Origin: Palsa-504 sp963744575 | GTDB lineage: Bacteria; Actinomycetota; Actinomycetes; Streptosporangiales; Streptosporangiaceae | Length of the DNA stretch: 64,000 nucleotides | NCBI GenBank assembly: GCA_963744575.1 | Contig: CAVUUF010000015.1 | Span: 73,712 to 137,711 of the forward strand | Direction of reading: 5' to 3' | In this document: one piece after another, positions 53,680 to 62,797 of the stretch | How the letters are laid out: each line of letters opens with the position of its first letter | Numbering within the stretch: position 1 is the stretch's first letter | Notes under the pieces: generated by a model | What the model saw: only the letters and a program-made list of their open reading frames with translations | Told to the model about the DNA's origin: nothing | The model's database searches: none | Position numbers and translations under genes: made by a program

Positions 53680-53895
53680 TCCGCCTGGGCGGACCGGGCG
53701 CCGGTAGCGCGGGCCGGAGAACGGCGGCCGGCTCGCGTTCGCCTCCCGGCGGCGGCCTTCCTCGATCCAGGCCGGGATCGCCTCCGGGCCGACCCCGGCC
53801 ATGCGGCACAGCCGGGCGCACTGCCGTGCGATCGCCTCGTCCCGCTCGGCCTCGGCGGCGCGGACCTGCCCGGCGGCGTCGCGGCCCCGCTCGCC
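53680..53895 (-). pseudogene. Fragment of an unrecognised protein
   Basis: The minus-strand frame reads AAGQVRAAEAERDEAIARQC, then ARLCRMAGVGPEAIPAWIEEGRRREA with coding-like charge pattern and no clear start. Toward 53935 the sequence becomes a copy of the MarR gene's first codons (MGHMP). It seems to be a fragment joined to a duplicated promoter. Low confidence. Confidence 0.3.
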
Positions 53896-53946
53896 GGGGC
53901 AGCGGGTTCTGGCTGGCTTCGGGGCATGTGACCCATCTCACATTGC

Positions 53947-54013
53947 TTACCTAAGTTACGTAACTTGACGGGCGGAGGGCCGACCTGTAACGTCATTTAC
54001 CTAAGTTAAGTAA
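53947..54013. promoter_or_regulatory. MarR-type operator boxes 4 and 5 before the MFS exporter
   Basis: Box 4, TTACCTAAGTTACGTAA (53947-53963), and box 5, TTACCTAAGTTAAGTAA (53997-54013), are 50 bp apart start to start, as are boxes 2 and 3. The surrounding 130 bp is a diverged copy of the MarR promoter region displaced by 955 bp. They lie just upstream of the DHA2 exporter gene. Confidence 0.75.
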
Positions 54014-54035
54014 CTGACTCGTCCCGGGAGATCTC

Positions 54036-55652
54036 ATGACAAGCACCAGGGCCCCGGCGGCCCGCCCCCGCCACACCCCCCGGCCAACGGCCCGCGGCAG
54101 CAGGCTCCGCCGCTGGCGGGGCAGCCCGCCGCTGACGCTGCTGGCGGTGGCGCTGGGCGTGATGATGGTGGGCCTGGACGGCACCATCGTCGCGGTGGCC
54201 AACCCGGCCATCCAGTCCCACCTGCACGCCTCCCTGGCCGGCATCCAGTGGGTGTCCAACGCCTACCTGCTGGCCCTGGCGGTCAGCCTGATCCCGGCCG
54301 GCAAGGCCGGGGACCGGTTCGGGCACAAGAAGGTCTTCCTGACCGGGGTGGCCGGGTTCGCGGCCAGCTCGGCGGCCATCGGCCTGTCCGGCAGCATCGC
54401 CGGCAGCGTCACCCTGGTCATCGCGTTCCGCGCGCTGCAGGGCGTGTTCGGGGCGATGCTGCAGCCCACCGCCCTGGCCCTGCTGCGGCGGACGTTCCCG
54501 CCGGACAAGCTGAACGGGGCCATCGGCGTGTGGGGCGCGGTCATCGGCGCGTCCACCGCGGCCGGGCCGATCGTCGGCGGGCTGCTGGTCCAGCACATCG
54601 GCTGGGAAGCCTGCTTCTACGTCAACGTCCCGGTCGGCGCCGCCGCCCTGGCCATGAGCCTGCTCGTGCTGAAAGAGACCCCCGCCGCCCCGGCCCGCTC
54701 GTTCGACATCCCCGGCATCGCCGCCCTGGCCGGCGCGCTGTTCACGCTGATCTTCGGCCTGATCAAGGGCCCCGACTGGGGCTGGGGCTCCGCCCGCACG
54801 CTGGCCTTCCTCGGCGCCGCCGCCCTGCTCGGGCTGCTGTTCATCATCCGCGAGCGGCGCGCCCGCCAGCCGATACTGCCGCTGAAACTGTTCCGCTCGG
54901 CGTCGCTGTCGGCCGGGGTGGTGCTGGTCATCCTGCTCATGTTCGCCCTGTTCGGCGCCATGTTCTTCATGACCTTCTACCTGGAGAACGTGCACGGCCT
55001 CGACCCGGTCCAAGCAGGCGTGCACCTGCTGCCGATGACCGCGATGCTGATCATCGGCTCCCCGATCGCGGGGGCGCTGATCAACAAGCTAGGCCCCCGG
55101 CTTCCGATCACGGCCGGCATGGCCATGGCCGCGGCCGCCATGTACGGCCTGTCCGGGCTCAGTGCGACCTCTAGCCCGAACGACACCATCATCTGGTTCG
55201 TGCTGCTCGGCCTGGGCCTGGCCCCGGTGATGGTCGGCGCCACCAACGTCATCGTCGGCAACGCCCCCGCCCAGCTGGCCGGCGTGGCCGGCGGCCTGCA
55301 GTCCACCGCCATGCAGCTCGGCGGCGCCTTCGGCACCGCCGTCCTCGGCGCCATCATGTCCGCCAGGATCGACAGCCTGCTCCCCGCCAGCTGGCACGCC
55401 GCGCACCTGCCCCCGCTGACCGCAGCTGGCTACGCCCAGGTCAAAAGCGCGGTCTCGGTCGGGATGGCGCCGGTGTCCCCCGGCACCCCGGCACAGGCGG
55501 CCGGCCTGATCACCCAGATCAGCCACGCCACCTTCACCGCCGGGATGCACAACGCCTTCCTGGTCGGCGCCGCCGTCGCACTGGCCGGAGCCGGCATCGC
55601 CCTGATCACCAGGAAAGGCACCGGCACCGCCGCAGCGCACGCCGGCATCTGA
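54036..55652 (+). CDS. DHA2-family MFS drug exporter (EmrB/QacA type)
   Basis: A 538-residue 14-helix transporter. The Arg-rich start MTSTRAPAARPRHTPRP precedes helix 1 (LLAVALGVMMVGLDGTIVAVANPAIQSHL with the DHA2 LDxTIV motif). The motif-A loop reads GKAGDRFGHKK, motif C lies in AVIGASTAAGPIVGGLLV, and the last helix is AAVALAGAGIALIT. It exports cationic or amphipathic compounds with protons. It is preceded by operator boxes 4 and 5, so MarR repression is expected, and followed by the DUF998-like gene. Intact, unlike the MFS remnant at 50145. Confidence 0.9.
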   Translation: MTSTRAPAARPRHTPRPTARGSRLRRWRGSPPLTLLAVALGVMMVGLDGTIVAVANPAIQSHLHASLAGIQWVSNAYLLALAVSLIPAGKAGDRFGHKKVFLTGVAGFAASSAAIGLSGSIAGSVTLVIAFRALQGVFGAMLQPTALALLRRTFPPDKLNGAIGVWGAVIGASTAAGPIVGGLLVQHIGWEACFYVNVPVGAAALAMSLLVLKETPAAPARSFDIPGIAALAGALFTLIFGLIKGPDWGWGSARTLAFLGAAALLGLLFIIRERRARQPILPLKLFRSASLSAGVVLVILLMFALFGAMFFMTFYLENVHGLDPVQAGVHLLPMTAMLIIGSPIAGALINKLGPRLPITAGMAMAAAAMYGLSGLSATSSPNDTIIWFVLLGLGLAPVMVGATNVIVGNAPAQLAGVAGGLQSTAMQLGGAFGTAVLGAIMSARIDSLLPASWHAAHLPPLTAAGYAQVKSAVSVGMAPVSPGTPAQAAGLITQISHATFTAGMHNAFLVGAAVALAGAGIALITRKGTGTAAAHAGI

Positions 55653-55710
55653 CCCCAGCCCGCCCCAGCCAGCCCCATTCACAGCTCCCCAATCCGGAAG
55701 GAAGAACGTC

Positions 55711-56577
55711 ATGTCCGCCCTGCCCACCCGCACCCCGGTGACCCTGGCCAGCGGCATGGTGTCAGGCGCGGTCCGGAGTACCCGCACCGTGTATGGCGTC
55801 CCGTGGTGGGGTGTGGTCTCGTCGGTCGTGGCTCCGGTGCTGTTGGTCAGCGGGTGGACGTTCGCCGCCGGGGTCCAGCGGGGCTCCTACAACGCGGTAG
55901 CCGACACCGTCAGCGCCCTCGCGGCATACGGTGCTGCGGACCGGTGGGTGATGACGCTCGCTTTCCTGGCCGCAGGAGTATTCGAGGTCGTGACGGGCCT
56001 GGCGCTCAGACCGGCAGCCAGAGCCGGGCGGCTGATCTTGATGGTCGGCGGGTTCGACGGCGTGCTGGTAGCGGCGAGCCCAGAGCCCGCCGCCGACGGC
56101 GACTCGGTGCGGCACATGTTCGTGGCGGCGATCGGCCTGGCAGCCCTGGCGGCCTGGCCGGCCGCAGCCCGGCGGCGGGGGCCTTCGGTGCCCTGGGGGC
56201 TGCGACCGGTCGTCTCGGCCGGCGCTTCGCTGGTACTCACCGGCGTCCTGCTGTGGTTCGTCGCGGAACTAGTCACCGGCGGCGGCCTGGCGGGTCTGGC
56301 GGAGCGACTCCTGGGCGGGCTGCAGACGCTATGGCCGGTTCTGGTGATTGTTTCCTGCCGCCTGAGCCGGTCTCGCGCGCAGGCGCCGGGGCGTTCCGGC
56401 AGCCAGGTCAGCCCGATAAGGACCGAGATCTTCGAGGCACCCCGCAGATCGCCGAACACCAGCAGCCTTCTCCCGGCTGATCAGCCACCGCGTCCCCTTC
56501 TCCGACGCCGGCCGGGCCTTCCATCTCGCGCTCACCCCCGGCGCCGCCGAAAAGCGGTCGTGACCTTGGACGACTAA
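55711..56577 (+). CDS. DUF998-like membrane protein with a foreign C-terminal tail
   Basis: A 288-residue protein. The leader MSALPTRTPVTLA matches the 53130 gene. Then a six-helix DUF998-like region follows: VVAPVLLVSGWTFAAGVQRGSYNAVADTVSALAAYGAADRWVMTLAFLAAGVFEVVTGLAL, and on to VVSAGASLVLTGVLLWFVAEL and LWPVLVIVSC. From about residue 237 the frame runs out of frame through the duplicated dehydrogenase end (56422-56554), so the final 50 Arg/Pro-rich residues are probably not native. GGAAGGAAGAACGTC precedes the ATG. Likely co-transcribed with the exporter. Confidence 0.7.
   Translation: MSALPTRTPVTLASGMVSGAVRSTRTVYGVPWWGVVSSVVAPVLLVSGWTFAAGVQRGSYNAVADTVSALAAYGAADRWVMTLAFLAAGVFEVVTGLALRPAARAGRLILMVGGFDGVLVAASPEPAADGDSVRHMFVAAIGLAALAAWPAAARRRGPSVPWGLRPVVSAGASLVLTGVLLWFVAELVTGGGLAGLAERLLGGLQTLWPVLVIVSCRLSRSRAQAPGRSGSQVSPIRTEIFEAPRRSPNTSSLLPADQPPRPLLRRRPGLPSRAHPRRRRKAVVTLDD
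56422..56554 (+). repeat. Duplicated dehydrogenase C-terminus, right copy
   Basis: A diverged copy of 51992-52126, with small indels, that retains the sequence for LISHRVPF and ALTPGAAEK. Immediately after, the frame ends AVVTLDD and stops (56577), a natural dehydrogenase terminus. It is fused to the end of the DUF998-like gene in another frame. Confidence 0.7.
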
Positions 56578-56650
56578 CCGCTCCAGGAGGCGGGCCGCGT
56601 GCCTGCCTCCCGGAAATGGCTGCGCCTACCTCTCGAAAGGAAACCCTCCG

Positions 56651-57091
56651 TTGCCAACCACCAATCCCGCCCCGCCCGGCGCGCAGCACGCGCCCCGACG
56701 TCACCGCCCGATCCTCATCCTCCTCACCGCGGCAGCCGCGGCGCTGCCGCTGGCGGCCTGCACCGTGGCCCACGGCGCGACGCCGGCTGGCCCGACGTAC
56801 TCCACGGCTACCGCGGCGCCCGTATCGCCGAGCCCGGCTGCCAGGGGCGGGGACAGCACCACCACGTACGTCAGCAGTTTCCGCGAGGAGTTTCCCCAGC
56901 TGGCTCAGGGAAAAACCGATGCGCAGATCACCAGCGACGGCAAGGCCGACTGCTCGGACATGGCCGCCAACTGGACGATGACCACACCATCGATGGCGCA
57001 GCGCTACGACCTGGGCGACTCCACAGCCGGCCAGTTCACCCTCCACAACATTGCGCTGCTGGACATGTTCACCATCTGCGCAGCCCGCTGA
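56651..57091 (+). CDS. Secreted lipoprotein (DUF732-like)
   Basis: A 146-residue protein. A basic start, the helix PILILLTAAAAALPLAAC and a lipobox LAAC at about 33-36 mark a lipoprotein signal. After a Thr/Ser/Pro linker a small helical domain follows (YVSSFREEFPQLAQGKTDAQITSDGKADCSDMAANWTMTTPS...LLDMFTICAAR) with two cysteines, as in DUF732-type actinobacterial secreted proteins. The TTG at 56651 follows GAAAGGAAACC; no other start fits the signal. Anchored outside the membrane; function unknown. Confidence 0.7.
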   Translation: MPTTNPAPPGAQHAPRRHRPILILLTAAAAALPLAACTVAHGATPAGPTYSTATAAPVSPSPAARGGDSTTTYVSSFREEFPQLAQGKTDAQITSDGKADCSDMAANWTMTTPSMAQRYDLGDSTAGQFTLHNIALLDMFTICAAR

Positions 57092-57167
57092 CGCTGCGGT
57101 CAGTCCTGCCCGGCCCAGCATTGAACCTCGCGCGTGGACGGCCTGCGGCGGTACGGCCCCCTACTCC

Positions 57168-57946
57168 GGGTGGACCTGCAACGGAACCGGAACGCACGTT
57201 AAGCCGGTTCGGAGGTCAAACTGCGGGGCTCGGGGGCTGCCGGCCTTGGCGGGCTGGACTCAGTTGAGATCCGTCTTGCCGGTACGGCCGGACCGTCCCG
57301 GTCATCTCGGCCAACTCGATGAGCCCGTGCAGGGCTTCGGCGGCCGTGCCGAGTTCGGCAGCGGCGCTGGTGAGTCCGGCGGTGGCGGCGGCCTGCTCCG
57401 CCGGGGTGGTGACGGTGGTGCGGTCAGGCCGGAAGGCCAGGAGCTGCCGCAGGCCGGTGGCGGCCTGCAGGGCGGCGTCCAGGAGCACGCCGGCGGCGGG
57501 GGCGCGCGGGTCGGGTTCGAGCGCGGCCAGGCTGGTGACCACGCCCATCGCGCGGGCGGCCAGGTGCAGCACCGGGTCCGGCATCCCGTTGAACGCGGCG
57601 GCGTGCAGCGCCAGCCCTCGGCCGCCGCGATCTGCTCCGCCGCCACTCCTCGCTCGATAGCCAGGGCCCCGGCGCCCATCGCCTGCGTCTCGGCGGCGCC
57701 GAGCACCGCCTCGGACAGCCGCGGCCGGACCGTGGCGGCCTTCTCCCTGCCCCGGCCGACGTCCAGCCCGATGCGACCGTCCTGGTCAGCAGCGCCTCCA
57801 GCGGCGCGACGTCCAGGACCACCGCCCCGCCCCCGAACGCACCACCTCGGCTCATGCCCAGCAACGCTACCTACCGCGGCCGGGCGAACATCCTGAAACG
57901 CCCGAACCGGCTTAACGAGCGTTCCGGCTCCGTTGCAGGTCCACCC
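57168..57946. mobile_element. 779-bp element bounded by 45-bp inverted repeats (Tn3-type ends)
   Basis: The sequence at 57168-57212 and the reverse complement of 57902-57946 match at 43 of 45 positions. Each end begins GGGTGGACCTGCAAC and contains ACGTTAAG or TCGTTAAG at about positions 29-36, like the GGG...ACGnTAAG layout of Tn3-family ends. No transposase lies inside, so it is a non-autonomous, TIME-like element carrying a passenger frame. A Tn3 transposase fragment lies 165 bp to the right. A target duplication is not obvious. Confidence 0.78.
57216..57855 (-). pseudogene. Passenger gene of the inverted-repeat element, frameshifted
   Basis: Frames in order: MSRGGAFGGGAVVLDVAPLEALL, then IGLDVGRGREKAATVRPRLSEAVLGAAETQAMGAGALAIERGVAAEQIAAAE, then MPDPVLHLAARAMGVVTSLAALEPDPRAPAAGVLLDAALQAATGLRQLLAF to TGTVRPYRQDGSQL. 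Together they form an Ala-rich helical protein of about 210 residues that I do not recognise. It fills nearly all of the element between the inverted repeats. Confidence 0.5.
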
Positions 57947-58109
57947 CCGAGGCCGCCGAATCGGCGGAACGCATCCGACACTCCGCGAGCCGGCAGGGAG
58001 GCGCATAGCGATGGGCGCCCTGCGCCTAGTACCAGCCCCCGTGATGGCCAGCGACGGAGCGTGGCGCGCGGGATCAGGTCGCAGCTGGAGGGACGCCCGT
58101 GAGGTCCAG

Positions 58110-58885
58110 CCCGCCAGCACCTTCGGCGCGACATCGGCGAACAGATCGTCAGGGAGCCCGACCGCGCGGATCGCGCCGAGCTTGAACGTCTCCTGCCCGA
58201 TAGTCTTCACGCTGACGTTGCCCGGCTCGTCCCGGATCGCCGCGAACACGTCCACCCCGGTCACCTCAGCAGCACCGAACAGCGTGCCGGCTTCCTCAGG
58301 AGCGGCCTCCTCCTCGTCACCAGGGTCAGCCGCCCGCGCGATCAGCGCGAGCATCCGGGCGACAGCCTCAGCGGGGATCCGGCCGGCGATCCGCATGGTC
58401 AGCGACTGCTCAGCCTGCCGCATCGCCGTGCCGATGATCCGCCGGACCCGATCCCGGGCCGGCGGCTCGATCCGCTCGCCCTTCAGGTGCGCCAGCAACT
58501 CCTCACGGTCCCGGTCGACCTGGCGCTCCTTCTCGCACACGTTCGCGGCCAGCCACTCCGCCGCCTTGTCAGCGTCCGCGACCGAGCACTCCCGGAACCC
58601 GAAGTACCTCCGGACATCCGCCCGGTGAGCCTTGATCGTCCGGCCGTCCCACTCATACAGCCCCAGCTCATCCAGGGGAACGTCCACCAGCCGCGCGACG
58701 TGGGCGACAGCCTGGTCCGGAATCTCGCCGCGGCCCGCCGGGAACCGGCCGTGCACCGCATAGAACCGGAGCAGAAGAGCGAACCCGAGCTTCGTCGCGC
58801 CACGCCGCCCGGACAGCTGCTCCAGCTCATCACCGACCAGCGTCCAGTTCCCGATCAGCTCATCAACATCCAGCACACGCGCCAC
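58110..58885 (-). pseudogene. Tn3-family transposase, N-terminal fragment
   Basis: From the GTG at 58883-58885 the frame reads VLDVDELIGNWTLVGDELEQLSGRRGATKLGFALLLRFYAVHGRFPAGRGEIPDQAVAHVARLVDVP, the DUF4158 DNA-binding domain of Tn3 transposases. It continues through WLAANVCEKERQVDRDREELL and IPAEAVARMLALIARA to KVLAGW, after which the match ends at about 58110. The catalytic DDE domain is missing. The open frame continues into the neighbouring element only by chance. Confidence 0.8.
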
Positions 58886-59059
58886 GAGACGTACGGCTCT
58901 CCCGCAAGTACGGCGCCCACCACCCACCGCAAACCCAACGAATCCGGATCAATACTGGCCGCGCACGATCAACCACCTCCCGGGGATCCGCCAAAGATCC
59001 TCAGCCAGCCCGCAGGGATTGCTCCTGACCTGGAACAACGCAATCGCGTGTACCTGGTG

Positions 59060-59334
59060 ACAGCAGTCTTACCGACACCCCAGGTTCGGCTCGATGACAA
59101 CGCGGTCGCCGGGGGCGAGACCCTCGACGCCGTCGCCGGCCTCGTCAACCACGCCGGCCACCTCGTGGCCGGGCCGGTACGGCAGGTCGATGAACGGGTG
59201 CGAGCCGAGACAGGCGTGCGTGTCCGACCCGCAGATGCCGACGACGGCCGGACCCGGACCCGGACCTCGCCGGGCCGCGGCCGGGGCACCGGCTCGGTCT
59301 CGACCGCGATGCCGTCAATGCTGGTCACCACCAC
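59060..59334 (-). pseudogene. Zinc-dependent alcohol dehydrogenase, N-terminal fragment
   Basis: The frame begins VVTSIDGIAVETEPVPRPRPGEVRVRVRPS, then one frame over gives a stretch with FIDLPYRPGHEVAGVVDEAGDGVEGLAPGDRVVIEPNLGC (the catalytic GHE and the structural-zinc approach). It stops at CR*, and no Rossmann domain follows. It may be the same type of gene whose C-terminus is duplicated at 51992 and 56422, though those lie on the other strand. Confidence 0.65.
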
Positions 59335-59392
59335 GCGGCGGTTGGTGCCGGTCCTGAGGTGTCCCCTTTTCCGGATGTCGGCCGGTCGCGCA

Positions 59393-60172
59393 TCAGTAGA
59401 CGGTGTAGCCGCCGTCGATGACCAGCACCGACCCGGTGACGAATGCCGCTGCGGGAGAACACAGGTAGACCACGGCCGGGGCGATCTCCTCCGGCATCGC
59501 GTAGCGCTGCTGCGGGGCGTCCTCGATCCACATCCGGCGCAGGTCCGGCCGGTCGACCGGTGCCATCTCGGTCTTCACGTAGCCCGGCGCCACCGCGTTG
59601 ACCCGGATGTTATGCGGTGCCCACTCGGCGGCCAGCGACTTGGTCAGCTGGTGCACGGCGGCCTTGGAGGCGTTGTAGGGCGCCTGCGCCTGCGGCCGGT
59701 TGACGATCAGGCCCGAGATCGAGCCGATATTGACGATCGAGCCGCCGCCAGCGGCGCGCAGGTGGCGCCCGGCCGCGAGGCTGACCTTCCACACCGCGCG
59801 GACGTTGAGGTCGAAGACCTGCCGCCACTGCTCGTCCGTCGCGTCCCACGCCGGGTGGTGGAAGCACGTGCCGGCGTTGTTCACCACGATGTCGAGGCCG
59901 CCGAGCACCTCGGCGGCCTCGTCCACGCCGCGCTGCACGTCGCCGTCGTCGGCCAGGTCGGCGCCGATGCCGCGGGCCTGCACGCCGGCGTCCGCCAAGC
60001 GCTTGACCGCCGCCTCGTTGGCGCCGGCGCTGCGGCCGATGAACGCGACCGAGGCGCCGCAGTCGGCCAGCGCCTGCGTGAACGCGAACCCCAGGCCCCG
60101 GTTCCCGCCGGTGATCAGCGCCTTCTTGCCCTCCAGGGAGAACGCGGCCAGGCCGCGCGGCAAGCCGGTCAC
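59393..60172 (-). CDS. Short-chain dehydrogenase/reductase
   Basis: A 259-residue classical SDR: cofactor motif ITGGNRGLGFAF (TGxxxGxG type), NNAG at VVNNAGTCFHHP, catalytic Ser in IVNIGSISGL and Tyr-Lys in YNASKAAVHQL, and VNAVAPGYVKTEM. It is probably a gluconate/polyol or keto-sugar reductase, given its neighbour. It follows the zinc dehydrogenase gene by 70 bp on the same strand. Length and motifs are complete. Confidence 0.9.
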   Translation of the reverse strand: MTGLPRGLAAFSLEGKKALITGGNRGLGFAFTQALADCGASVAFIGRSAGANEAAVKRLADAGVQARGIGADLADDGDVQRGVDEAAEVLGGLDIVVNNAGTCFHHPAWDATDEQWRQVFDLNVRAVWKVSLAAGRHLRAAGGGSIVNIGSISGLIVNRPQAQAPYNASKAAVHQLTKSLAAEWAPHNIRVNAVAPGYVKTEMAPVDRPDLRRMWIEDAPQQRYAMPEEIAPAVVYLCSPAAAFVTGSVLVIDGGYTVY

Positions 60173-60242
60173 CGCGCCGCTCCGGCGGCACGGCCACTGC
60201 TCAGTCCGGGCAGGCCAGGCGGCGCCGCGTCATCATGCCCGT

Positions 60243-61280
60243 TCACGGCCGCACCACCGCCTTGAGCGAGCCCGGGGTGAGGTCGGCGTTGAGCGCGTCC
60301 TCCACGTGGTCGAGGTCGAACCGGCCGGTGACCAGCGAGGCCAGGTCGACCTGCCCGGTCGCGGCCAGGTGGGCGGCGACCGGCCAGGTGCCGGTGTACC
60401 GGAAGACGCCGGTCACCGTCAGCTCCCGGGTCTGGATCACCGGGATCGGCAGCGCGATCTCATCCGCGCCCATGCCGACGAGCACCACCGTGCCCGCGCC
60501 GCGGACCGCGGTGATGCCCGACCTGACGGCCGGCGTCGCGCCGGAGCAGTCGATGAAGGCGTCCACGCCGAGATCGGCGACGGACTCGGTCGCCGGGTCC
60601 AGCGTGGTCGTGGCGCCGAACCGCCCGGCCATCGCGCGCCGCTCAGGTACCGGGTCGGTGACGATCACCTCGGCCGCGCCGAACGCCTTCGCGGCCTGGG
60701 CGGCAATCACGCCGATCGGTCCCGCGCCGGCGATCAGCACCCGCGACCCAGGCACGATCCCGGCCTTGCGGCTGGCCCAGATGCCGACCGACAGCGGCTC
60801 CAGCAGCGCGGCCACGTCATCCGGGACCGAGTCCGGCACCGGGTGCGCGAACGGCGCCTGGATCGTCACGTACTCCTGGAAGGCGCCGTCGACCGGCGGG
60901 GTCGCGTAGAACTCCATGTACGGGCAGAGGTTGTAGCGGCCGGCCGCGCACTGCGCGCAGACCCGGCACGGGCGCTGCGGCTCGATCGCGACCCGCTCGC
61001 CGATCCGGCTGTCCGGCACCTTCGCCCCGGCCGCGACGATGCGGCCGGACACCTCGTGCCCCAGCACCAGCGACGCGTCGACCACGAAGACGCCGATCCG
61101 GCCCTCGCGGTAGTAGTGCGCGTCGGAGCCGCAGACCCCGACCGAAGCCACTCTGATCAGCACCTCGTCGTCGGCGGGGACCGGCACCGGCCGCTCCTCG
61201 GCCCGGACCTGGCCGCGGGCGATCAGGACCGACGCCCGCATCGTGCGCGGGATATCCGCGTGGGCCGTGTCCGTGCTCAT
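60243..61280 (-). CDS. Zinc-dependent polyol (sorbitol/xylitol-type) dehydrogenase
   Basis: A 345-residue MDR dehydrogenase. The catalytic zinc site is in VGVCGSDAHYYREG and GHEVSGRIVAAG; four structural-zinc cysteines are in CRVCAQCAAGRYNLC. The Rossmann motif is VLIAGAGPIGVIAAQAA, then AAEVIVTDPVPERRAMA. The family oxidises a polyol to a ketose with NAD. Its ATG overlaps the stop of an upstream TIM-barrel fragment (ATGA), and the SDR gene follows, pointing to a sugar-alcohol operon. The frame upstream of the ATG belongs to other remnants. Confidence 0.9.
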   Translation of the reverse strand: MSTDTAHADIPRTMRASVLIARGQVRAEERPVPVPADDEVLIRVASVGVCGSDAHYYREGRIGVFVVDASLVLGHEVSGRIVAAGAKVPDSRIGERVAIEPQRPCRVCAQCAAGRYNLCPYMEFYATPPVDGAFQEYVTIQAPFAHPVPDSVPDDVAALLEPLSVGIWASRKAGIVPGSRVLIAGAGPIGVIAAQAAKAFGAAEVIVTDPVPERRAMAGRFGATTTLDPATESVADLGVDAFIDCSGATPAVRSGITAVRGAGTVVLVGMGADEIALPIPVIQTRELTVTGVFRYTGTWPVAAHLAATGQVDLASLVTGRFDLDHVEDALNADLTPGSLKAVVRP

Positions 61281-61480
61281 TGCGGTTCCTCCTTGCTGGA
61301 TGGTGCGGTGACAGGGAACAGGCGGCGGCCGATGACGACATAGCTCGCGCCGGCGGCGAGCACGTCGCCGAGGATACCCTCGCTGACCCCGCCGTCCACC
61401 CCGGCCAGCCGGGCGGCGCCGGCCCGGCTGACCTTGGCCAGCAAGGGTTCCCCGAGCAGCAGCGCAATTTCCGTTGATTG
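61277..61480 (-). pseudogene. C-terminal fragment of a ribulose-phosphate-epimerase-like TIM barrel
   Basis: The frame reads EIALLLGEPLLAKVSRAGAARLAGVDGGVSEGILGDVLAAGASYVVIGRRLFPVTAPSS and ends overlapping the dehydrogenase ATG. VDGGVS and AGASYVVIGRRLF are the phosphate-binding strands of ribulose-phosphate 3-epimerase or related barrels. The first three quarters are missing, cut at about 61480. It was probably the first gene of the polyol operon. Confidence 0.6.
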
Positions 61481-61639
61481 CGGCTGCGTCTGAGTTCGCC
61501 GTCGGCTGGTGAGCCGGGGCGTAGCTTCCGGGGCGCAACCAACGATCAGGACCGGGAGGACCGGTACAGGGTTGAACGCCAAGCGGGCAGGTTCCGTCGC
61601 CGAGCGCGGTGGCCGACTGCACAGCGTGGTTGTTGCGGG

Positions 61640-62686
61640 TCACAGTTGGAAGCGGGTGCCGACGGTGTTGGGGACGAGCGCCTCGCCGAACCGGGCTCCC
61701 AATGGCATGCTGGGCTCGCCATCCGGTGCAGTGGGCGGGGACGATGACGCTGGGCATCAGCGCGCCAAGGTCGTCGAGGACCCGGGGGATGAGCGGCTCG
61801 AAGATCGGTCCGCTGAGGTGGAACCCGCCCATCACGGTGTAGAGCGGGCGTTCCTTGGTCAGGCGCCGGGCGTAGCGGCAGATGTTGACGATCCCGGCGT
61901 GGCCGCAGCCGGTGATCACCAGTAGTCCCTTGTCCTTGATGTCGACGATGAGGGTTTGCTCGTCGAGGACCAGCAGGTCCGGCTCCAGCGGCCGCCGAGC
62001 CATGCCTGTTGCGCTGGGAGACCTGGCTCGTAGCCGGTGGTGCGGGGCACCTCGCCGGTCACCAGGACGGACCGGTCGAACAAGAAGCTGGGCTGCTGGT
62101 CCTCGATCACCTCGAAGCCGGCGCCGGCCAGAGCCCGGCGGCTCGTGGTCGGGACCTCTTGCGGGTCGCGCCCGCGGATCACCAGGCGGCGGCGCCAGAA
62201 CTGCGGGTGGATGAGCACCGGCAGGTTCACCGTTCCCAGCCGGCGGATCAAGCCGTCGAGCCCGGTGGTGTGGTCGTAGTGGCCATGGCTGCACACGATG
62301 GCCTCGATGTCCGACGGGTCGACCTGCAGGCGGCGCATGTTCTCGACCACCCCGTCGGGGCTGGCGCCGGTGTCGAAGAGGATCTGGTGCTGCGAACCAT
62401 CCTTGGACACCGTCACCAGGACCGAGAAGCCGTGCTCGGCCACCAGCGCTTCGAGGGCCTCGCCGCCTTCCATCGTGGCCGCCAGCTGGCGGGCGCCGGC
62501 GAATCTCGGCGGGCGGCGGGCCGGTCCCTGGTCGGGCATGAGGACGTCGGTGACATTGTCCATCAGCGTCGTCACCGTCACGGCGTCGACCGGCTCCAAG
62601 CCGAAGACGACCCGGGGCTCGAAGTCGTGCAGGACCTGGGGAGCGGGCTGGTGCAGATGCGCGGTGCCCATGTCGTCGGTGCACAT
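61640..62686 (-). pseudogene. MBL-fold hydrolase, frameshifted
   Basis: From ATG 62684-62686, behind GGAGAG, the frame gives LEPVDAVTVTTLMDNVTDVLMP, ILFDTGASPDGVVENMRR and VCSHGHYDHTTGLDGLI (the HxHxDH metal site). A shift near 62010 leads to LLVLDEQTLIVDIKDKGLLVITGCGHAGIVNICRYARRL and VMGGFHLSGP, and another near 61690 to GEALVPNTVGTRFQL and the stop at 61640. This order matches MBL proteins related to beta-RFAP-synthase-like enzymes. Only two single-base lesions separate it from an intact gene. Confidence 0.78.
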
Positions 62687-62797
62687 GACGATCACTCTCC
62701 TTCAGAGATCTGACCACATGCATACTGACCAATTCTGGCGCGGCCGCCGAATGGAACCGATCACCAGCAGAAGGAGCCATCAATAACCCATCCCGGC

